Part shown: in pieces, positions 24,210 through 34,242 of the stretch
How positions within the stretch are numbered: the stretch's first letter is position 1
Layout of the letters: each line of letters begins with the position of its first letter
Assembly (NCBI RefSeq): GCF_006210265.1
Contig: NZ_VCNC01000001.1
Location: 62,001-126,000 of the forward strand
Source of the DNA: Desulfovibrio sp. UCD-KL4C
GTDB lineage: Bacteria; Desulfobacterota; Desulfovibrionia; Desulfovibrionales; Desulfovibrionaceae
Reading direction: 5' to 3'
Length of the DNA: 64,000 nucleotides
Translations under genes and position numbers: made by a program
Notes under the pieces: generated by a model
The model's input: the letters and a program-made list of their open reading frames with translations, nothing else
What the model was told of the DNA's origin: nothing
Database searches by the model: none

Positions 24210-25586
24210 CTAAATTTCTTTCTGCTTAGAAAATTTAATACATGCGTCAACAAAGTTTTTAGCAATATCAGGATTGCTTGCAAAGTGCAGATGGATATAG
24301 CTTCCCAAAGTGTTCCCGTCAGATAAGAATCCTTCTGCTTTTATGTCGCCGTTTTTCCCATGGACAAGAAAGCATTTATTTAAATCTTCTGGCATATCCA
24401 CAAGAGCTGAATAATGAAATTCGTGTCCCCTGGCTAAAGTTCCGGTCGGACCTAATATACAGTCCTCGGATAGCTCAACTTCTTTGTAGCCGAGAGCCTG
24501 AAACCTGTCCTGCATGGTTGAACGGAAAGGGAAAACTCCGCACATAGGGAAAACTCGGTCCCCTTTAGAAATTGAATCCATCAGGTACATGAATCCCCCG
24601 CATTCAGCATAAACCGGTTTGCCAGATTTGGAAAATTCCGCAACAGCACGGCGCAGGCGGGTGTTTTGAGCAAGGTCAAAGGCTGATAGTTCCGGGTAGC
24701 CTCCGCCGAGGTAGAGTCCTGAAAGGTCAGGTGGTAGTTCTTTATCGTTTATGGGCGAGAAGGGTACAAGTTCAGCTCCGGCATATCTGAGCATGCGGAG
24801 ATTTTCTTCGTAGTAGAAAGAGAACGCTTCATCCTGTGCAATACCGATTCTGGTATGGGGAATCATGGGAAGTTCATCAAAGCGCGGCGGCATCGGAATA
24901 TCCGGCAGAGCTTCAATAATAGTATCAAGATCGAGGTGCTCTTCAACCCAGTCGGCAAGGGCAGAGTATTTGCCTTCCAGATCTTCTAAATGTTCAGCCG
25001 TAATAAGGCCTAAATGGCGGGACGGGGTTTCGATTTCATTCCTTTTAGGCAAACACCCGACAAGCGGAATGTCAGTAAGTGAAATGGCATCTTGTAGTGT
25101 TTGCGCATGGCTCTCGCTGCCGACTCTGTTAAAGATAACTCCGGCAATTGCTGTTTCAGGATCAAATTCGCTGAACCCTTTAATCAGTGCCGCTGCGGAC
25201 CTGGCCATTGCACGGGCATCCACTACGAGTATTATCGGAAGATTAAGTTCTTTTGAAAGGTGCGCAGTTGAACCCGTTTCTTCAAGAGCTGAAAAGCCGT
25301 CAAAAAGTCCCATTACTCCCTCAACGATACAAACCTCTGAGTCTTGAGAGTATCTTGAGAATATATCACGCAGCACATTTCCTGAAAGCATCCATCCATC
25401 AAGGTTATGACAGGTCTTTCCGGCTGCTCTTGAATGATGGCCGGGGTCGATAAAGTCTGGACCTACCTTGAATGGTTGGACTTTCAGTCCCTTGCGGGCG
25501 AAAGCTGCCATCAGTCCGAGGGTGACGGAAGTTTTGCCGCATCCGCTGTGCGTGCCTGCTACGATAAAGCCTTTAATAGAGTTCAT
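24210..25586 (-). CDS. cbiA: Cobyrinate a,c-diamide synthase
   Basis: 458 residues. The N-terminal P-loop dethiobiotin-synthetase-like domain has GTHSGCGKTSVTLGLMAAF and VEGVMGLFDG. The C-terminal class I glutamine amidotransferase domain has YLGGGYPELSAF, the nucleophilic Cys in YAECGGFMYLMDSI and a His in LGSYIHLHFASNP. It amidates the a and c carboxylates of (cobalto)cobyrinate. First corrin gene of the run, 27 bases after the TPR gene. Confidence 0.95.
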   Translation of the reverse strand: MNSIKGFIVAGTHSGCGKTSVTLGLMAAFARKGLKVQPFKVGPDFIDPGHHSRAAGKTCHNLDGWMLSGNVLRDIFSRYSQDSEVCIVEGVMGLFDGFSALEETGSTAHLSKELNLPIILVVDARAMARSAAALIKGFSEFDPETAIAGVIFNRVGSESHAQTLQDAISLTDIPLVGCLPKRNEIETPSRHLGLITAEHLEDLEGKYSALADWVEEHLDLDTIIEALPDIPMPPRFDELPMIPHTRIGIAQDEAFSFYYEENLRMLRYAGAELVPFSPINDKELPPDLSGLYLGGGYPELSAFDLAQNTRLRRAVAEFSKSGKPVYAECGGFMYLMDSISKGDRVFPMCGVFPFRSTMQDRFQALGYKEVELSEDCILGPTGTLARGHEFHYSALVDMPEDLNKCFLVHGKNGDIKAEGFLSDGNTLGSYIHLHFASNPDIAKNFVDACIKFSKQKEI

Positions 25587-25613
25587 TTAGTTTCTATAAT
25601 GTTTTTTGCATGA

Positions 25614-26357
25614 TCAGCCTAGCTTCTTTTTATCTAGATAGGCGATAAATTTTTTAGCTTCTTCAAAATCTGCTCTAAGTTCTAGAGATTTATTTAATTC
25701 TTCACGTGTTTTGGCATAGTCTTTTGCTTCAAAATAGGCTCTTGCAAGGTTATAATGCAGGTTCTCATCTTCAGGGGAAAGAACGAGAGCTTTGCTGTAG
25801 TACTGAATAGATTGTGGAATCATTTTAGATTTGCGAAGATTTATTCCGAAATCATTGAATAAATGTTTATGCTTTTCTTCAAATGCTGCGTCCATAGAGA
25901 TGAGTCTGGCAAACACATCGTTCGCACGTTCTGTTTCACCTCTTTCCATAAAGCAGAGACCTACTCCGAAATTGCCGCGGACGTTAAGTTCATCAACTTT
26001 AATCGCACTTGTGTATTCCATTTCTGCGCTGTAGGAGTTGCCCTGTTTACGGTGTCTGTCAGCACGGGCAAGTGTTTTCTGCAAATTCTTCATATTAGGA
26101 AGAACTTGTTTATGATACATTTCCGGCTCAGGCGTATAGTCTGACAAAAGTGATTCGCGCGAAATTTTTTCCGAGTTTCCGGTAGGAACAAAATTGCTGT
26201 TCAAAGGGCGAACTTCAAACAGATCTTCTTCAAGCTGCTCTATGAAATAATAGCCTATCTGCGCAACTTTTCTTGTGGTTGTTCCTGTTCCTACTTTTGC
26301 TATTTTTTGACGGGAAAAAACTCCAGTTAGGTCATGAATGGTATTGGAATCAGTCAT
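25614..26357 (-). CDS. Tetratricopeptide repeat protein
   Basis: 247 residues. The N terminus (1-~95) is a short beta-rich region with FSRQKIAKVGTGTTTRKVAQ. From about residue 100 come TPR-type helix pairs, clearest in RGNFGVGLCFMERGETERAN, PQSIQYYSKALVLSPEDENL and HYNLARAYFEAKDYAKTREE. It is a protein-interaction scaffold with no catalytic motif. It is in line between the RNA methyltransferase and cbiA, with no evident functional tie. Confidence 0.8.
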   Translation of the reverse strand: MTDSNTIHDLTGVFSRQKIAKVGTGTTTRKVAQIGYYFIEQLEEDLFEVRPLNSNFVPTGNSEKISRESLLSDYTPEPEMYHKQVLPNMKNLQKTLARADRHRKQGNSYSAEMEYTSAIKVDELNVRGNFGVGLCFMERGETERANDVFARLISMDAAFEEKHKHLFNDFGINLRKSKMIPQSIQYYSKALVLSPEDENLHYNLARAYFEAKDYAKTREELNKSLELRADFEEAKKFIAYLDKKKLG

Positions 26358-26447
26358 TTATGTGCTCCGAAAATAATATAGACAACTTAGCTGTTATAGT
26401 AGCGATATTTTGTCTAATTGAGAAGGGCGTTTTTATTCATTTAACAA

Positions 26448-27191
26448 TTATTTCTTAGAAGATGCTTTTCCAGTGATCCATTTAATTTGTCGGCAGATAC
26501 CCATAAGTAAATTGAATTCATTTCTTTTAATATTTATTCTGGACATGAACCGTTTAACCGGAAGCATCCAGTAGTCGGCATTGTCTTCTTTCAAAAAATC
26601 AATTGCCAATAAAGTTTCTTGCAAATTGGCCGCCAAAATTTCCTGTTCTTGAAATGTTGTGATTCTTTCTTCCGGTGGTCCTGCCGGAGTGAACGGCTTT
26701 TCAAGAGCTTCTTTAAAGCATTCATAAAGAATTATTAAAACAGCCTGTGATAGATTCAGTGAACTGCTTTCTTCACTTGTCGGAATATTTATCAGTCTTG
26801 AACAAAGTTTTGTCTCATCATTTGTCAAACCTCTGTCTTCCGGCCCGAAGACAAGGGCAATTTTTTCTCCATCCTTAAGCTGCTGCACAATTAATGGCGC
26901 AGCCTCTGCTGGAGTCAGTACCCCTTTTCTCCATCCGCCTGTACGGGCTGTGGTTCCATAAATTTTGGAGTGATCGGCAAGAGCTGTTTCAAGGTCAGGA
27001 CATATACGAGCCTTTTCAACTATTTCATGACCTTTGGCTGTAGCTAGAGGCATGGCTCTTTCCATATTCCATAGTGGAGGGTTGACTAGAATAAGATCAG
27101 AACAATCCATATTTCGCATGGCGCGGGCTGTTGATCCTACATTCTCAGGATATTTGGTTCCGAAAAGTACTACACTGATATTTTTAAGCAT
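26448..27191 (-). CDS. trmJ: TrmJ-like SPOUT tRNA/rRNA methyltransferase
   Basis: 247 residues. SpoU-family motifs: VVLFGTKYPENVGSTARAMR (motif 1), ALVFGPEDRGLTNDETKLCS (motif 2) and NIPTSEESSSLNLSQAVLII (motif 3), the SAM-binding trefoil knot. TrmJ methylates the 2'-hydroxyl at tRNA position 32; the exact target here is inferred from family length and N-terminal placement of the domain. The ATG follows CGGAGA. It heads the - strand run that contains the cobalamin genes, with a 90-base gap to the next gene. Confidence 0.88.
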   Translation of the reverse strand: MLKNISVVLFGTKYPENVGSTARAMRNMDCSDLILVNPPLWNMERAMPLATAKGHEIVEKARICPDLETALADHSKIYGTTARTGGWRKGVLTPAEAAPLIVQQLKDGEKIALVFGPEDRGLTNDETKLCSRLINIPTSEESSSLNLSQAVLIILYECFKEALEKPFTPAGPPEERITTFQEQEILAANLQETLLAIDFLKEDNADYWMLPVKRFMSRINIKRNEFNLLMGICRQIKWITGKASSKK

Positions 27192-27486
27192 ATTTTCTCC
27201 GAGGGCAACAATACAAAGAATTTACTGTACCCGTGGAATAATCTTTAGAAAAGCTGATTTAAAATTTGTGGATTATCACATTAGCAGGAAGTAGATGGAG
27301 GCTTAATAGATTTATCTTTCACACATGTCCACAGTTATAGAAAAGAGTGGCGTGGACTTTATGGGCAAAATAGAAAGTATTACTATATTCCTTAGAATGC
27401 TTGACCATTTTTGATGTCAGCAATAGAAAAAGGGTATGTAATTGATCAGTCAATCATCTACAAACATTTTCAATGGGGGTTCAGGT

Positions 27487-28806
27487 ATGGCTCTTTTCAC
27501 AAAAGAGGAAGCTCTTAGGTATCATAGTGACGGTAGAAAAGGTAAGTTGGAAGTTATTTCCATCAAGCCTTGCAATACTCAGAAAGACTTATCCATGGCA
27601 TATTCTCCGGGCGTAGCTGAAGCTTGCCGCGCAATACATGCAGATGAAGAACTGTCTTACAAGTACACAGGCAGAGGAAACCTTGTTGCTGTCGTTTCTA
27701 ACGGAACCGCTGTTCTCGGGTTAGGTAATATCGGTCCTGCCGCAGGTAAGCCTGTTATGGAAGGCAAAGGAGTTCTTTTTAAAATCTTTGCTGATGTTGA
27801 TGTGTATGACCTGAATATTGATGCTTCCGATCCTGAAAAAGTTATTGAATTTTGTAAAATGATTGAACCTTCCTTTGGTGGTATTAATCTTGAAGATATT
27901 AAAGCTCCAGAGTGTTTTGAGATTGAAAGAAGACTTATCGAAGAAATGGATATTCCTGTTTTCCATGATGATCAGCATGGGACCGCGATCATTTCTACTG
28001 CCGGAATTTTGAATGCTCTTGAAATTACCGGTAAAAAAATTGAAGAAATTAAAATTGTTGTTTCCGGTGCTGGTGCCGCAGCAATTGCCTGCTCTAAATT
28101 ATATGTGACTATGGGTGCTCGCCCTGAAAATATTTATATGTTTGATTCTCGCGGACTTCTTTATGAAGGGCGTGCAGGCGTAACCGGTTTTAAAGCAGAT
28201 TTTGCTCAGAAAGAAAATGCAGGTTCACTTGCTGATTGCATGGTCGGCGCAGATATGTTCCTTGGACTTTCCGTAAAAGACGCAATCAATCAGGAAATGG
28301 TTAAAACCATGTCTAAGGGCGCAATCATTTTTGCCTGTGCTAACCCTGATCCTGAAATATCTTATCCTGCTGTTAAAGAGGTCCGTCCTGATATCCTTAT
28401 GGGAACCGGACGTTCCGACTATCCTAATCAGGTTAATAACGTCCTTTGTTTCCCCTTCATTTTCCGTGGAGCACTGGACTGCCGTGCGACCACTATCAAT
28501 GATGAGATGAAGTTAGCCGCAGCACAAGCTCTTGCCGCTCTTGCTAAAGAACCGGTTGGACAGGATATTTGTGATACTTTCGGTGTGGATAAACTTGAAT
28601 TCGGTATGGATTATATTATTCCTAAACCTACAGATCCTCGCGTGCTAACCCGCCTTGCCCCTGCTGTTGTTAAAGCTGCTATGGAAACAGGCGTTGCTCG
28701 CATTCAGTTGGACCTTGATCAGTATAAAGTTGATCTTGAAAAACGTATGGATGCTTCTAAAGCTCGTGGAAAAATGGTTGTAGATTCATTTAATTATGAC
28801 TTTTAA
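27487..28806 (+). CDS. Malic enzyme (malate dehydrogenase, oxaloacetate-decarboxylating)
   Basis: 439 residues from ATG 27487, preceded by GGGGG with 7-base spacing; an upstream in-frame TTG at 27442 lacks a ribosome site. It matches the short bacterial malic enzyme: [14 protein letters not shown], then the catalytic Lys region [40 protein letters not shown], and the Rossmann motif [20 protein letters not shown]. No C-terminal phosphotransacetylase domain is fused. It links malate and pyruvate and supplies NAD(P)H. The ~295 bases upstream (27192-27486) hold only its promoter and leader as far as I can see. Confidence 0.95.
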   Translation: MALFTKEEALRYHSDGRKGKLEVISIKPCNTQKDLSMAYSPGVAEACRAIHADEELSYKYTGRGNLVAVVSNGTAVLGLGNIGPAAGKPVMEGKGVLFKIFADVDVYDLNIDASDPEKVIEFCKMIEPSFGGINLEDIKAPECFEIERRLIEEMDIPVFHDDQHGTAIISTAGILNALEITGKKIEEIKIVVSGAGAAAIACSKLYVTMGARPENIYMFDSRGLLYEGRAGVTGFKADFAQKENAGSLADCMVGADMFLGLSVKDAINQEMVKTMSKGAIIFACANPDPEISYPAVKEVRPDILMGTGRSDYPNQVNNVLCFPFIFRGALDCRATTINDEMKLAAAQALAALAKEPVGQDICDTFGVDKLEFGMDYIIPKPTDPRVLTRLAPAVVKAAMETGVARIQLDLDQYKVDLEKRMDASKARGKMVVDSFNYDF

Positions 28807-28870
28807 TTAAACTTTCTGCCTACTCTCTTTACAAAAGGTAGGCAAAGTTACTTTAAACAGATTAATAAGG

Positions 28871-28908
28871 CGGCTCGATCATTGGTAAAGTGATCGAGCC
28901 GTTTTTTT
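28871..28908 (+). terminator. Intrinsic terminator of malic enzyme gene
   Basis: CGGCTCGATCA and TGATCGAGCCG form an 11-bp perfect stem with a 9-base loop, followed by seven T. Confidence 0.95.
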
Positions 28909-28959
28909 GTGTCTAATCTAATGCTTTGCAAATGATAAGTTTGGAAGTATTCTAATTAA

Positions 28960-29136
28960 ATGAAGCCCATTGAACTTACAGAAAAACAGCTTGCCGATTT
29001 AAAAGCAGCCGGGTTGACAGAACAGGAACTTATTGAGTTGTTAACAGGTGAAGGCTTGATCCCCACTAGTCTTTTGGAAATTGTTCAAAAGGTTGCCGAA
29101 CATACTGCGCAAGTCTTAGAAAAAGAAGATTCCTGA
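28960..29136 (+). CDS. Small helical protein, 58 residues
   Basis: ATG 28960 to TGA 29136, beginning MKPIELTEKQLADLKAAGLT. Strongly amphipathic helical composition and codon use like the neighbours (TTG, CTT, GAA) support a real gene. The ribosome site is poor (GGAAG 13 bases upstream). No family recognised. It lies just after the malic enzyme terminator. Confidence 0.45.
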   Translation: MKPIELTEKQLADLKAAGLTEQELIELLTGEGLIPTSLLEIVQKVAEHTAQVLEKEDS

Positions 29137-29178
29137 TAATCTGATCTATATAATATATCTGACTGGTGAATGTTATCT

Positions 29179-29355
29179 TTAACGTTTACTGGCGGGAAAA
29201 ACATTTCCCTCTTCATTCACTTCTCCTATCAGCTCAAAATTAGGAAAAAACTTCGGGTCAAAAGTATAAGAGTAGTAATCCCTGAATTTAATCAAGTATG
29301 TTGTCCAGCCATATTCTCGCCGTGCATTAGCGGCTGCTTTTATTGCATCTGCCAT
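29179..29355 (-). CDS. Small conserved-looking protein, 58 residues
   Basis: ATG 29355 with CGGAG at 7-base spacing; stop at 29179. The protein begins MADAIKAAANARREYGWTTY and continues with aromatic-rich sequence (FRDYYSYTFDPKFFPNFELI), ending in NEEGNVFPASKR. The clear ribosome site and protein-like composition argue that it is expressed. Function unknown. Confidence 0.55.
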   Translation of the reverse strand: MADAIKAAANARREYGWTTYLIKFRDYYSYTFDPKFFPNFELIGEVNEEGNVFPASKR

Positions 29356-29415
29356 TTTATACTCCGATGAATTATATCATATCAGTTTATGGAATCTAAC
29401 AGTTTGAGACTTGTT

Positions 29416-29604
29416 TTAGGAATTTGGAGAAATGTTCTCTAAATTTTCGTCTTCTGCGTTTCCGGATTCAGAATGATTTGGTTCAGATAAATTGGAATTG
29501 GTCGTATTTTGGATGGTTGAGTTGTTACCGGTTGAGATTCCTTTAAACGCTTTTCTTAAAAAAGATTTTTTATTTTTGGATGAAATGCTGGCGATCTGAG
29601 TCAT
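29416..29604 (-). CDS. Small Ser/Asn-rich protein, 62 residues
   Basis: ATG 29604 follows AAAGGAG at 7 bases, a near-perfect ribosome site. The protein has a basic first third (SSKNKKSFLRKAFKG) and a low-complexity Asn/Ser/Glu tail. No family recognised; may be disordered. Confidence 0.5.
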   Translation of the reverse strand: MTQIASISSKNKKSFLRKAFKGISTGNNSTIQNTTNSNLSEPNHSESGNAEDENLENISPNS

Positions 29605-29700
29605 GTTATTACTCCTTTTGTGTGTTGTTCTGATATAGATAGTTATTAATGAATATGATAATCAATTTCAAGTAAAAAGTGGTTCTTTTTAACTTTATCA

Positions 29701-29741
29701 TTAAAAAAGGTTCTTCTGAATACCAGAAGAACCTTTTTTAA
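29701..29741. terminator. Bidirectional intrinsic terminator
   Basis: An 18-bp perfect stem (TTAAAAAAGGTTCTTCTG against 29724-29741) around AATAC, with A-run and T-run on the two flanks, so it can work either way. Confidence 0.85.
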
Positions 29742-29777
29742 ATTGTAACAGTTTAAAATATTAGCGAATATTTTAAA

Positions 29778-29797
29778 AGAGCGGGGGTATCCGCTCT
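29778..29797 (-). terminator. Terminator after the chemoreceptor gene
   Basis: On the - strand AGAGCGG and CCGCTCT form a 7-bp stem, followed by TTTTAAAA, about 20 bases after the chemoreceptor stop. Confidence 0.65.
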
Positions 29798-29818
29798 AAG
29801 ATAGCAATATGTCAGAAA

Positions 29819-31975
29819 CTAAACATCTTTTAATTCTTCAATCAAAGCTTGTAGTTCTGAGGATAAGCGAGCTAGATCAGAAACAGCCTCCCGTGACTGG
29901 GTCATAGCTCCGGCTGTATCTGCAGCAATACGGTTTACTTCCTCGGTGCCACGACTGATCTGTTCACTTGCGGCAGATTGTTCTTCACTGGCAGTGGCTA
30001 TAGCACGGACTTGATCAGCCGTTGACTCGACAATACCCACAATATTCTGAAGGCTATGTCCTGCTTTGTCTGCAAGTTCAGTGCTTTGAGATACTATCTT
30101 TTCAGCATCGTTCATTTCACTAATGCTTTTGTTCGTTCCGTCTTGAATATTCTTTACAGCTTGTCCAACTTCATGGGTGGCTTGCATTGTTTTTTCAGCG
30201 AGTTTGCGAACTTCATCAGCAACGACTGCGAAGCCGCGACCAGCTTCACCTGCGCGGGCAGCTTCGATTGCAGCATTCAGAGCCAGCAGGTTTGTCTGAT
30301 CGGCAATATCCGTAATGACAGTGATGACCTGACTGATGCCTTCCGCTTGTGATCCTAAATCGTTAAGGCCAGAAACCATGATCTCAGTTGCTTGATTTAC
30401 TTCATTAATGGAGGAAACAACATCGGCAACAATTTTTCCGCCTTCTTCTGCATTTTCTTTGGCACTCATGGCGCTTTCCGCTGCACGCGAAGCATTTTGA
30501 GCAACTTCCAGAACTGATGCATTCATTTGTTCCATAGCGGTTGCAGATTCAGATGTTCTATCTCGCTGAATTTCAGTGCCTCTGCTGGACTCTTCGATCT
30601 GTGAAGCCAGCTCTTCGGATGCGGAAGTAACCTGTTCAACAATTCCTTCAAGTTGTCTTGCGGCATGTAACATACCTTCTGCTTTCGCATTGTCGGCATT
30701 TTCTTTTGCTTTGCGTGCTTCTTCTAAAGCAACTTCTGCAACTTGTGTATGGTGCTCAGCTTCTTTAGTCTTCTCTTCGGAGGTTGCAATCAGCTCCACA
30801 AGGCTTTTTACCATGCTGGATAAGGCTTCGTATAAGGTAAGGAGCTCTCCTCCGAAATTACGGATGTCCGGCTTGGAGTTGAAGTTACCGCTTGCGATAT
30901 CCTGCGCAAAACCAACCATACTATTGATTGGCTTTGAAACACTACGGGCTATGAGGAATGCTACAATTAATACTAAACAGATACCCACAGCTGATAATAT
31001 CAGGCTTACTATAAGAAACTTATGAGATTCGGCTTCAATAGTCTGTGTTGGAATGGCGAGGCCGATACTCCAAGGTGTATCTGTTCCTTGAATTATGATC
31101 GGAGCAAATAAGAAAAAGTAATCTTTTCCATCAAGGGGAGAGATAATATCTTTATGGAAGGTTTTCCCATTTGCAATTGCGGAGGAAATTTCCGTACGGA
31201 CATCTTCTGGAAACGCTTTAGTTATATTTTTACCGACTAGTTCTTTGTCTGGGTGAGCAACGCAGTATCCTTTATTGGAAGCCAAGAAAGCAAGTCCGTT
31301 TCCCATCGGGTGAATGTCATCAACCATTTCCTGGAACGAGTTGATCATAAAATCTATGCCGATTATTCCGACAAAACTTCCATTTTTGATTATCGGAACA
31401 CTCACTGTCGCCATAGCTCCTTCAACAATACTAGAAGTATACGGTTCTGTCAGGATAGGACGTAGTGTGTCGCGAGGGATTTTATACCAATCGCGGGTTT
31501 GAGCAGGGTTATGTTGAATCATATCTTCTGCCTTCATCTCACCGTTTTCGCGCCAAAAATATGGTCCGTATTCTCCGTTCGGACCGTACCATTTTTTTGT
31601 TCCTTTATAATAAGAATCGCGTCCATCAAACTTATTGGGTTCGAATACTACTTGTATTCCAAGGAAAGTGGGATCAGAGAGTGTGAGCTTTTTTATAAAA
31701 TTATCAGCTAAAGTACGGTCGAACTTCTCTCCGAAATCGGAAAATGCTATAAAAGCAGCAGCGCCTGCCTTAGATGCATCAAGAGCTTTTTCTATGTCGT
31801 TCTTTACCTGATTGCCGTATCTGAATGCCATTTCATCAGCCATTTCCATAGCTTTATTTCTGGACATTTGTCTGGTTTTTGTAACAGTTATGCTTGTAAA
31901 AGTTACAAAGATTAAAATTACTAGTACGCTAATACCTATGGCAATTTTAGGTCCGATTTTTAAATTTCTAAACAT
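29819..31975 (-). CDS. Methyl-accepting chemotaxis protein with Cache sensor
   Basis: 718 residues from ATG 31975, which is preceded by GGGGGG at good spacing; an upstream in-frame start at 32026 has none. TM1 is at about 12-32 ([20 protein letters not shown]). A periplasmic double-Cache region follows ([23 protein letters not shown]-like [20 protein letters not shown], and [20 protein letters not shown]). TM2 is near 325 ([20 protein letters not shown]), then HAMP, then the signalling domain with hairpin tip [20 protein letters not shown]. It relays a small-molecule signal to CheA. No C-terminal CheR pentapeptide is seen. Confidence 0.95.
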   Translation of the reverse strand: MFRNLKIGPKIAIGISVLVILIFVTFTSITVTKTRQMSRNKAMEMADEMAFRYGNQVKNDIEKALDASKAGAAAFIAFSDFGEKFDRTLADNFIKKLTLSDPTFLGIQVVFEPNKFDGRDSYYKGTKKWYGPNGEYGPYFWRENGEMKAEDMIQHNPAQTRDWYKIPRDTLRPILTEPYTSSIVEGAMATVSVPIIKNGSFVGIIGIDFMINSFQEMVDDIHPMGNGLAFLASNKGYCVAHPDKELVGKNITKAFPEDVRTEISSAIANGKTFHKDIISPLDGKDYFFLFAPIIIQGTDTPWSIGLAIPTQTIEAESHKFLIVSLILSAVGICLVLIVAFLIARSVSKPINSMVGFAQDIASGNFNSKPDIRNFGGELLTLYEALSSMVKSLVELIATSEEKTKEAEHHTQVAEVALEEARKAKENADNAKAEGMLHAARQLEGIVEQVTSASEELASQIEESSRGTEIQRDRTSESATAMEQMNASVLEVAQNASRAAESAMSAKENAEEGGKIVADVVSSINEVNQATEIMVSGLNDLGSQAEGISQVITVITDIADQTNLLALNAAIEAARAGEAGRGFAVVADEVRKLAEKTMQATHEVGQAVKNIQDGTNKSISEMNDAEKIVSQSTELADKAGHSLQNIVGIVESTADQVRAIATASEEQSAASEQISRGTEEVNRIAADTAGAMTQSREAVSDLARLSSELQALIEELKDV

Positions 31976-32131
31976 GTACCCCCCCAGGAACAAATAATTA
32001 AATCTTAAAAGTTTTATCTTACTCATCGCATCTTGGTTTAAGAGAATGATGATTTTTATAATAGATTTTTAAAAGAGGCTATATAATTATGTCCAGTTTA
32101 ATAAGATTATTCTAATTTTAAGAGGTTGCTG

Positions 32132-32896
32132 TTAAAAAATAAGTTCTATTCCGATCGGACAATGGTCTGATCCTAAAATATCCTGTTCAATCCAAGCTTT
32201 TTTTACATGATCTTTGAGTTCTTCCGAGACGAAGAAATAGTCAATTCTCCACCCTGCGTTGTTTTTTCGGGCATTAAAGCGGTAACTCCACCATGAATAG
32301 TTCCCGCCTTCAGGCTCAAACATTCTAAAGGTATCAATATATCCATGCTTAATAAATTTATCCAACCACTCTCGTTCAATAGGTAAAAACCCTGACCTCT
32401 CAGAATTAGCTTTGGGATTTTTGAGGTCGATCTCTTTATGCGCAGTGTTAAAATCTCCGCCGACAACAATTGGTTTTTTTTTGCGCAGTTCCTGTGCATA
32501 TTCAAGGAAGCAATCATAGAAACCTAATTTATATTTAAGGCGTTCGTCATTCATTTGCCCGTTAGGGTAGTAAATGTTGAATAAATAGAATTGTTCGTAT
32601 TCAGTAAGAATTACGCGGCCTTCTCCCTGATATGTTTCATCCGGTAGGCCGTAAGAGTGGGAAAGGGCTGGTGTGCGTGAAAAACAAACTGTGCCGGAGT
32701 ACCCTTTTTTACCTTTGGACCAGTTCCAGAATGATTCATACCCTTCAAAATCGCGATGAGTGTCAGGTATCTGATCCGGGTGGGCTTTGGTTTCCTGAAG
32801 CATTACGACATCTGCATCGCTCTGCTGAAACCACTCTGTGAAATTTTTTTTTATTACAGCTCGGTATCCATTGACGTTCCAAGAGTATATTTTCAT
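32132..32896 (-). CDS. xth: Exodeoxyribonuclease III (AP endonuclease)
   Basis: 254 residues. Exonuclease III motifs are complete: YSWNVNGYRA, VMLQETKAHPDQ (metal Glu), YYPNGQMNDERLKYKL, the GGDFNTAHKEIDLKNPK loop (catalytic Asp/Asn) and the C-terminal GSDHCPIGIEL (catalytic His). Repairs abasic sites and 3' blocks in DNA. Stands alone. Confidence 0.96.
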   Translation of the reverse strand: MKIYSWNVNGYRAVIKKNFTEWFQQSDADVVMLQETKAHPDQIPDTHRDFEGYESFWNWSKGKKGYSGTVCFSRTPALSHSYGLPDETYQGEGRVILTEYEQFYLFNIYYPNGQMNDERLKYKLGFYDCFLEYAQELRKKKPIVVGGDFNTAHKEIDLKNPKANSERSGFLPIEREWLDKFIKHGYIDTFRMFEPEGGNYSWWSYRFNARKNNAGWRIDYFFVSEELKDHVKKAWIEQDILGSDHCPIGIELIF

Positions 32897-33012
32897 TGTT
32901 CAATCCTGTTTTTTAGAAAGATAACAAATCTTGTGATTAGTTGCTAAGAACTATTATCTTATAGTCTGCTTGATAAAAAGCGTTTTTAGCGTGTAGTTTT
33001 GTTTAAAATGAG

Positions 33013-33033
33013 AAAAACCCGCATAAAGCGGGC
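33013..33033 (-). terminator. Small intrinsic terminator after the 29-residue ORF
   Basis: On the - strand, CCCGC-TTTAT-GCGGG is followed by TTTTTCTC, 44 bases after the small membrane ORF stop. Confidence 0.7.
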
Positions 33034-33076
33034 TTTTCAAGAAAATTAAACGGGATTCCTGTAAATAAGGCTAAAA

Positions 33077-33166
33077 CTACTCGTCAGTTGTGCTGCTAGC
33101 CTTGATGAATCCGATGACTGCAATAGTCATAGCGAGACCTAGAAAAAACCAGAAAAAGCTCATCAT
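33077..33166 (-). CDS. Tiny membrane protein, 29 residues
   Basis: ATG 33166 lies 7 bases after GGAGG. The peptide MMSFFWFFLGLAMTIAVIGF then IKASSTTDE is a single transmembrane helix with a polar tail. It has its own ribosome site and terminator. Such one-helix peptides are common but usually missed by annotation. Partner unknown. Confidence 0.6.
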   Translation of the reverse strand: MMSFFWFFLGLAMTIAVIGFIKASSTTDE

Positions 33167-33284
33167 ATCCGTTTCCTCCATGTAAAGCTTGTCGGTACAA
33201 TTTAAAATCCTTAGCAAAAAAAAAAGAACTTGAACAGTCTGTATTCAATAGAGAATAGGTTTTGCAACCATTAGACGGTTAAAA

Positions 33285-34115
33285 TTAAACGGAAAGATTT
33301 AGTACTGATCCTTTTGGAGGAGATTTTAGATAACCAGAGTTTTGAATTTGATCCATCAATTCACCCGCGGCAGCCGGTGCCGCCTGAGCGGTTATACCGG
33401 GATGAATCTCTTCGGCTTTTTCGAGAGCCTTATCCAGCCCTTCTTTAAAGGAGCTAAGTGAGTTCCCTTTATCTTTCATAACCTGATTAATTAAACTTTC
33501 AATGGCGTCAGCAGTTCCTTCACCAAACTCTTCGTTAAGCTTGGCAAAGGTGTTGCTGAGATTAATCTTTGCGGTAGTGTTCGGTTTGGTTGCAAAAAAA
33601 TGTTCCTGAAGACCATTTTCAAAATGGTTGTTCATCGCATTGTTTAGATTTGCGTTAAAATGGTCCATCACCTTATCTCCGGCGGAAAATCCGAAGTTGC
33701 GGTCAATAAATTGAATGGACTGTAACAACCCTTTACTAAGGGATTCTTCAGTAACCTGATCACCTGCGTTCGCAATGACAAGTCCTTTAAAAGCGGTCGC
33801 AGCATCTTTACCAAACTCATTTTCGATAAAGTTGGAAGCCTCGGCAAGAGCTCTGGCAAGTTCAGAAGGGTCTTTAGAAGACTGTCCGTTTTCTAAAGCT
33901 CCCTTCTGAGTTTCTTGAACTGCAGTTTTAGAGCTAACGGATTTTTGAGCGATCAAATCGGCGAATTGTTCAGCAGTATTGACGGGCGAGGCCGAAACAC
34001 TAAAGCGCGTCGCTCCCACGCCAAAAGTACGGCTCCCGCCCAAAAGCGAAGCCTGACTGTTTTGCCAACTAGTTGCTCCGTAGTTATTTTTTAATGCTGA
34101 TGCGTCAATTTTCAT
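33285..34115 (-). CDS. Hypothetical protein, 276 residues
   Basis: No family recognised. Begins MKIDASALKNNYGATSWQNS with no signal peptide or membrane helix. It has a Ser/Ala-rich first third, then repeated amphipathic helical segments with similar phrasing: FIENEFGKDAATAFKGLV, FIDRNFGFSAGDKVMDHF, and KLNEEFGEGTADAIESLINQ. These three look like a degenerate internal repeat of about 60-70 residues. The leaderless, Ser/Ala-rich start resembles proteins exported through flagellar-type systems, but this is only an impression. Confidence 0.6.
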   Translation of the reverse strand: MKIDASALKNNYGATSWQNSQASLLGGSRTFGVGATRFSVSASPVNTAEQFADLIAQKSVSSKTAVQETQKGALENGQSSKDPSELARALAEASNFIENEFGKDAATAFKGLVIANAGDQVTEESLSKGLLQSIQFIDRNFGFSAGDKVMDHFNANLNNAMNNHFENGLQEHFFATKPNTTAKINLSNTFAKLNEEFGEGTADAIESLINQVMKDKGNSLSSFKEGLDKALEKAEEIHPGITAQAAPAAAGELMDQIQNSGYLKSPPKGSVLNLSV

Positions 34116-34242
34116 AACCGAATTCCGTCCTTAGGTATTTTATCGGTACATTTGTAAATTAACTTTATATTTCTTTATAAAAATAAAGATTAAATATGCG
34201 CATATTATTGACGTGCTTACCTGCTGACAGTATCTTCCGTGT

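Noticed and set aside
26358-27441. Cobalamin riboswitch ahead of the cobalamin run
   Set aside because: I could not find a B12 box or the surrounding fold in the gaps at 26358-26447 or 27192-27441.
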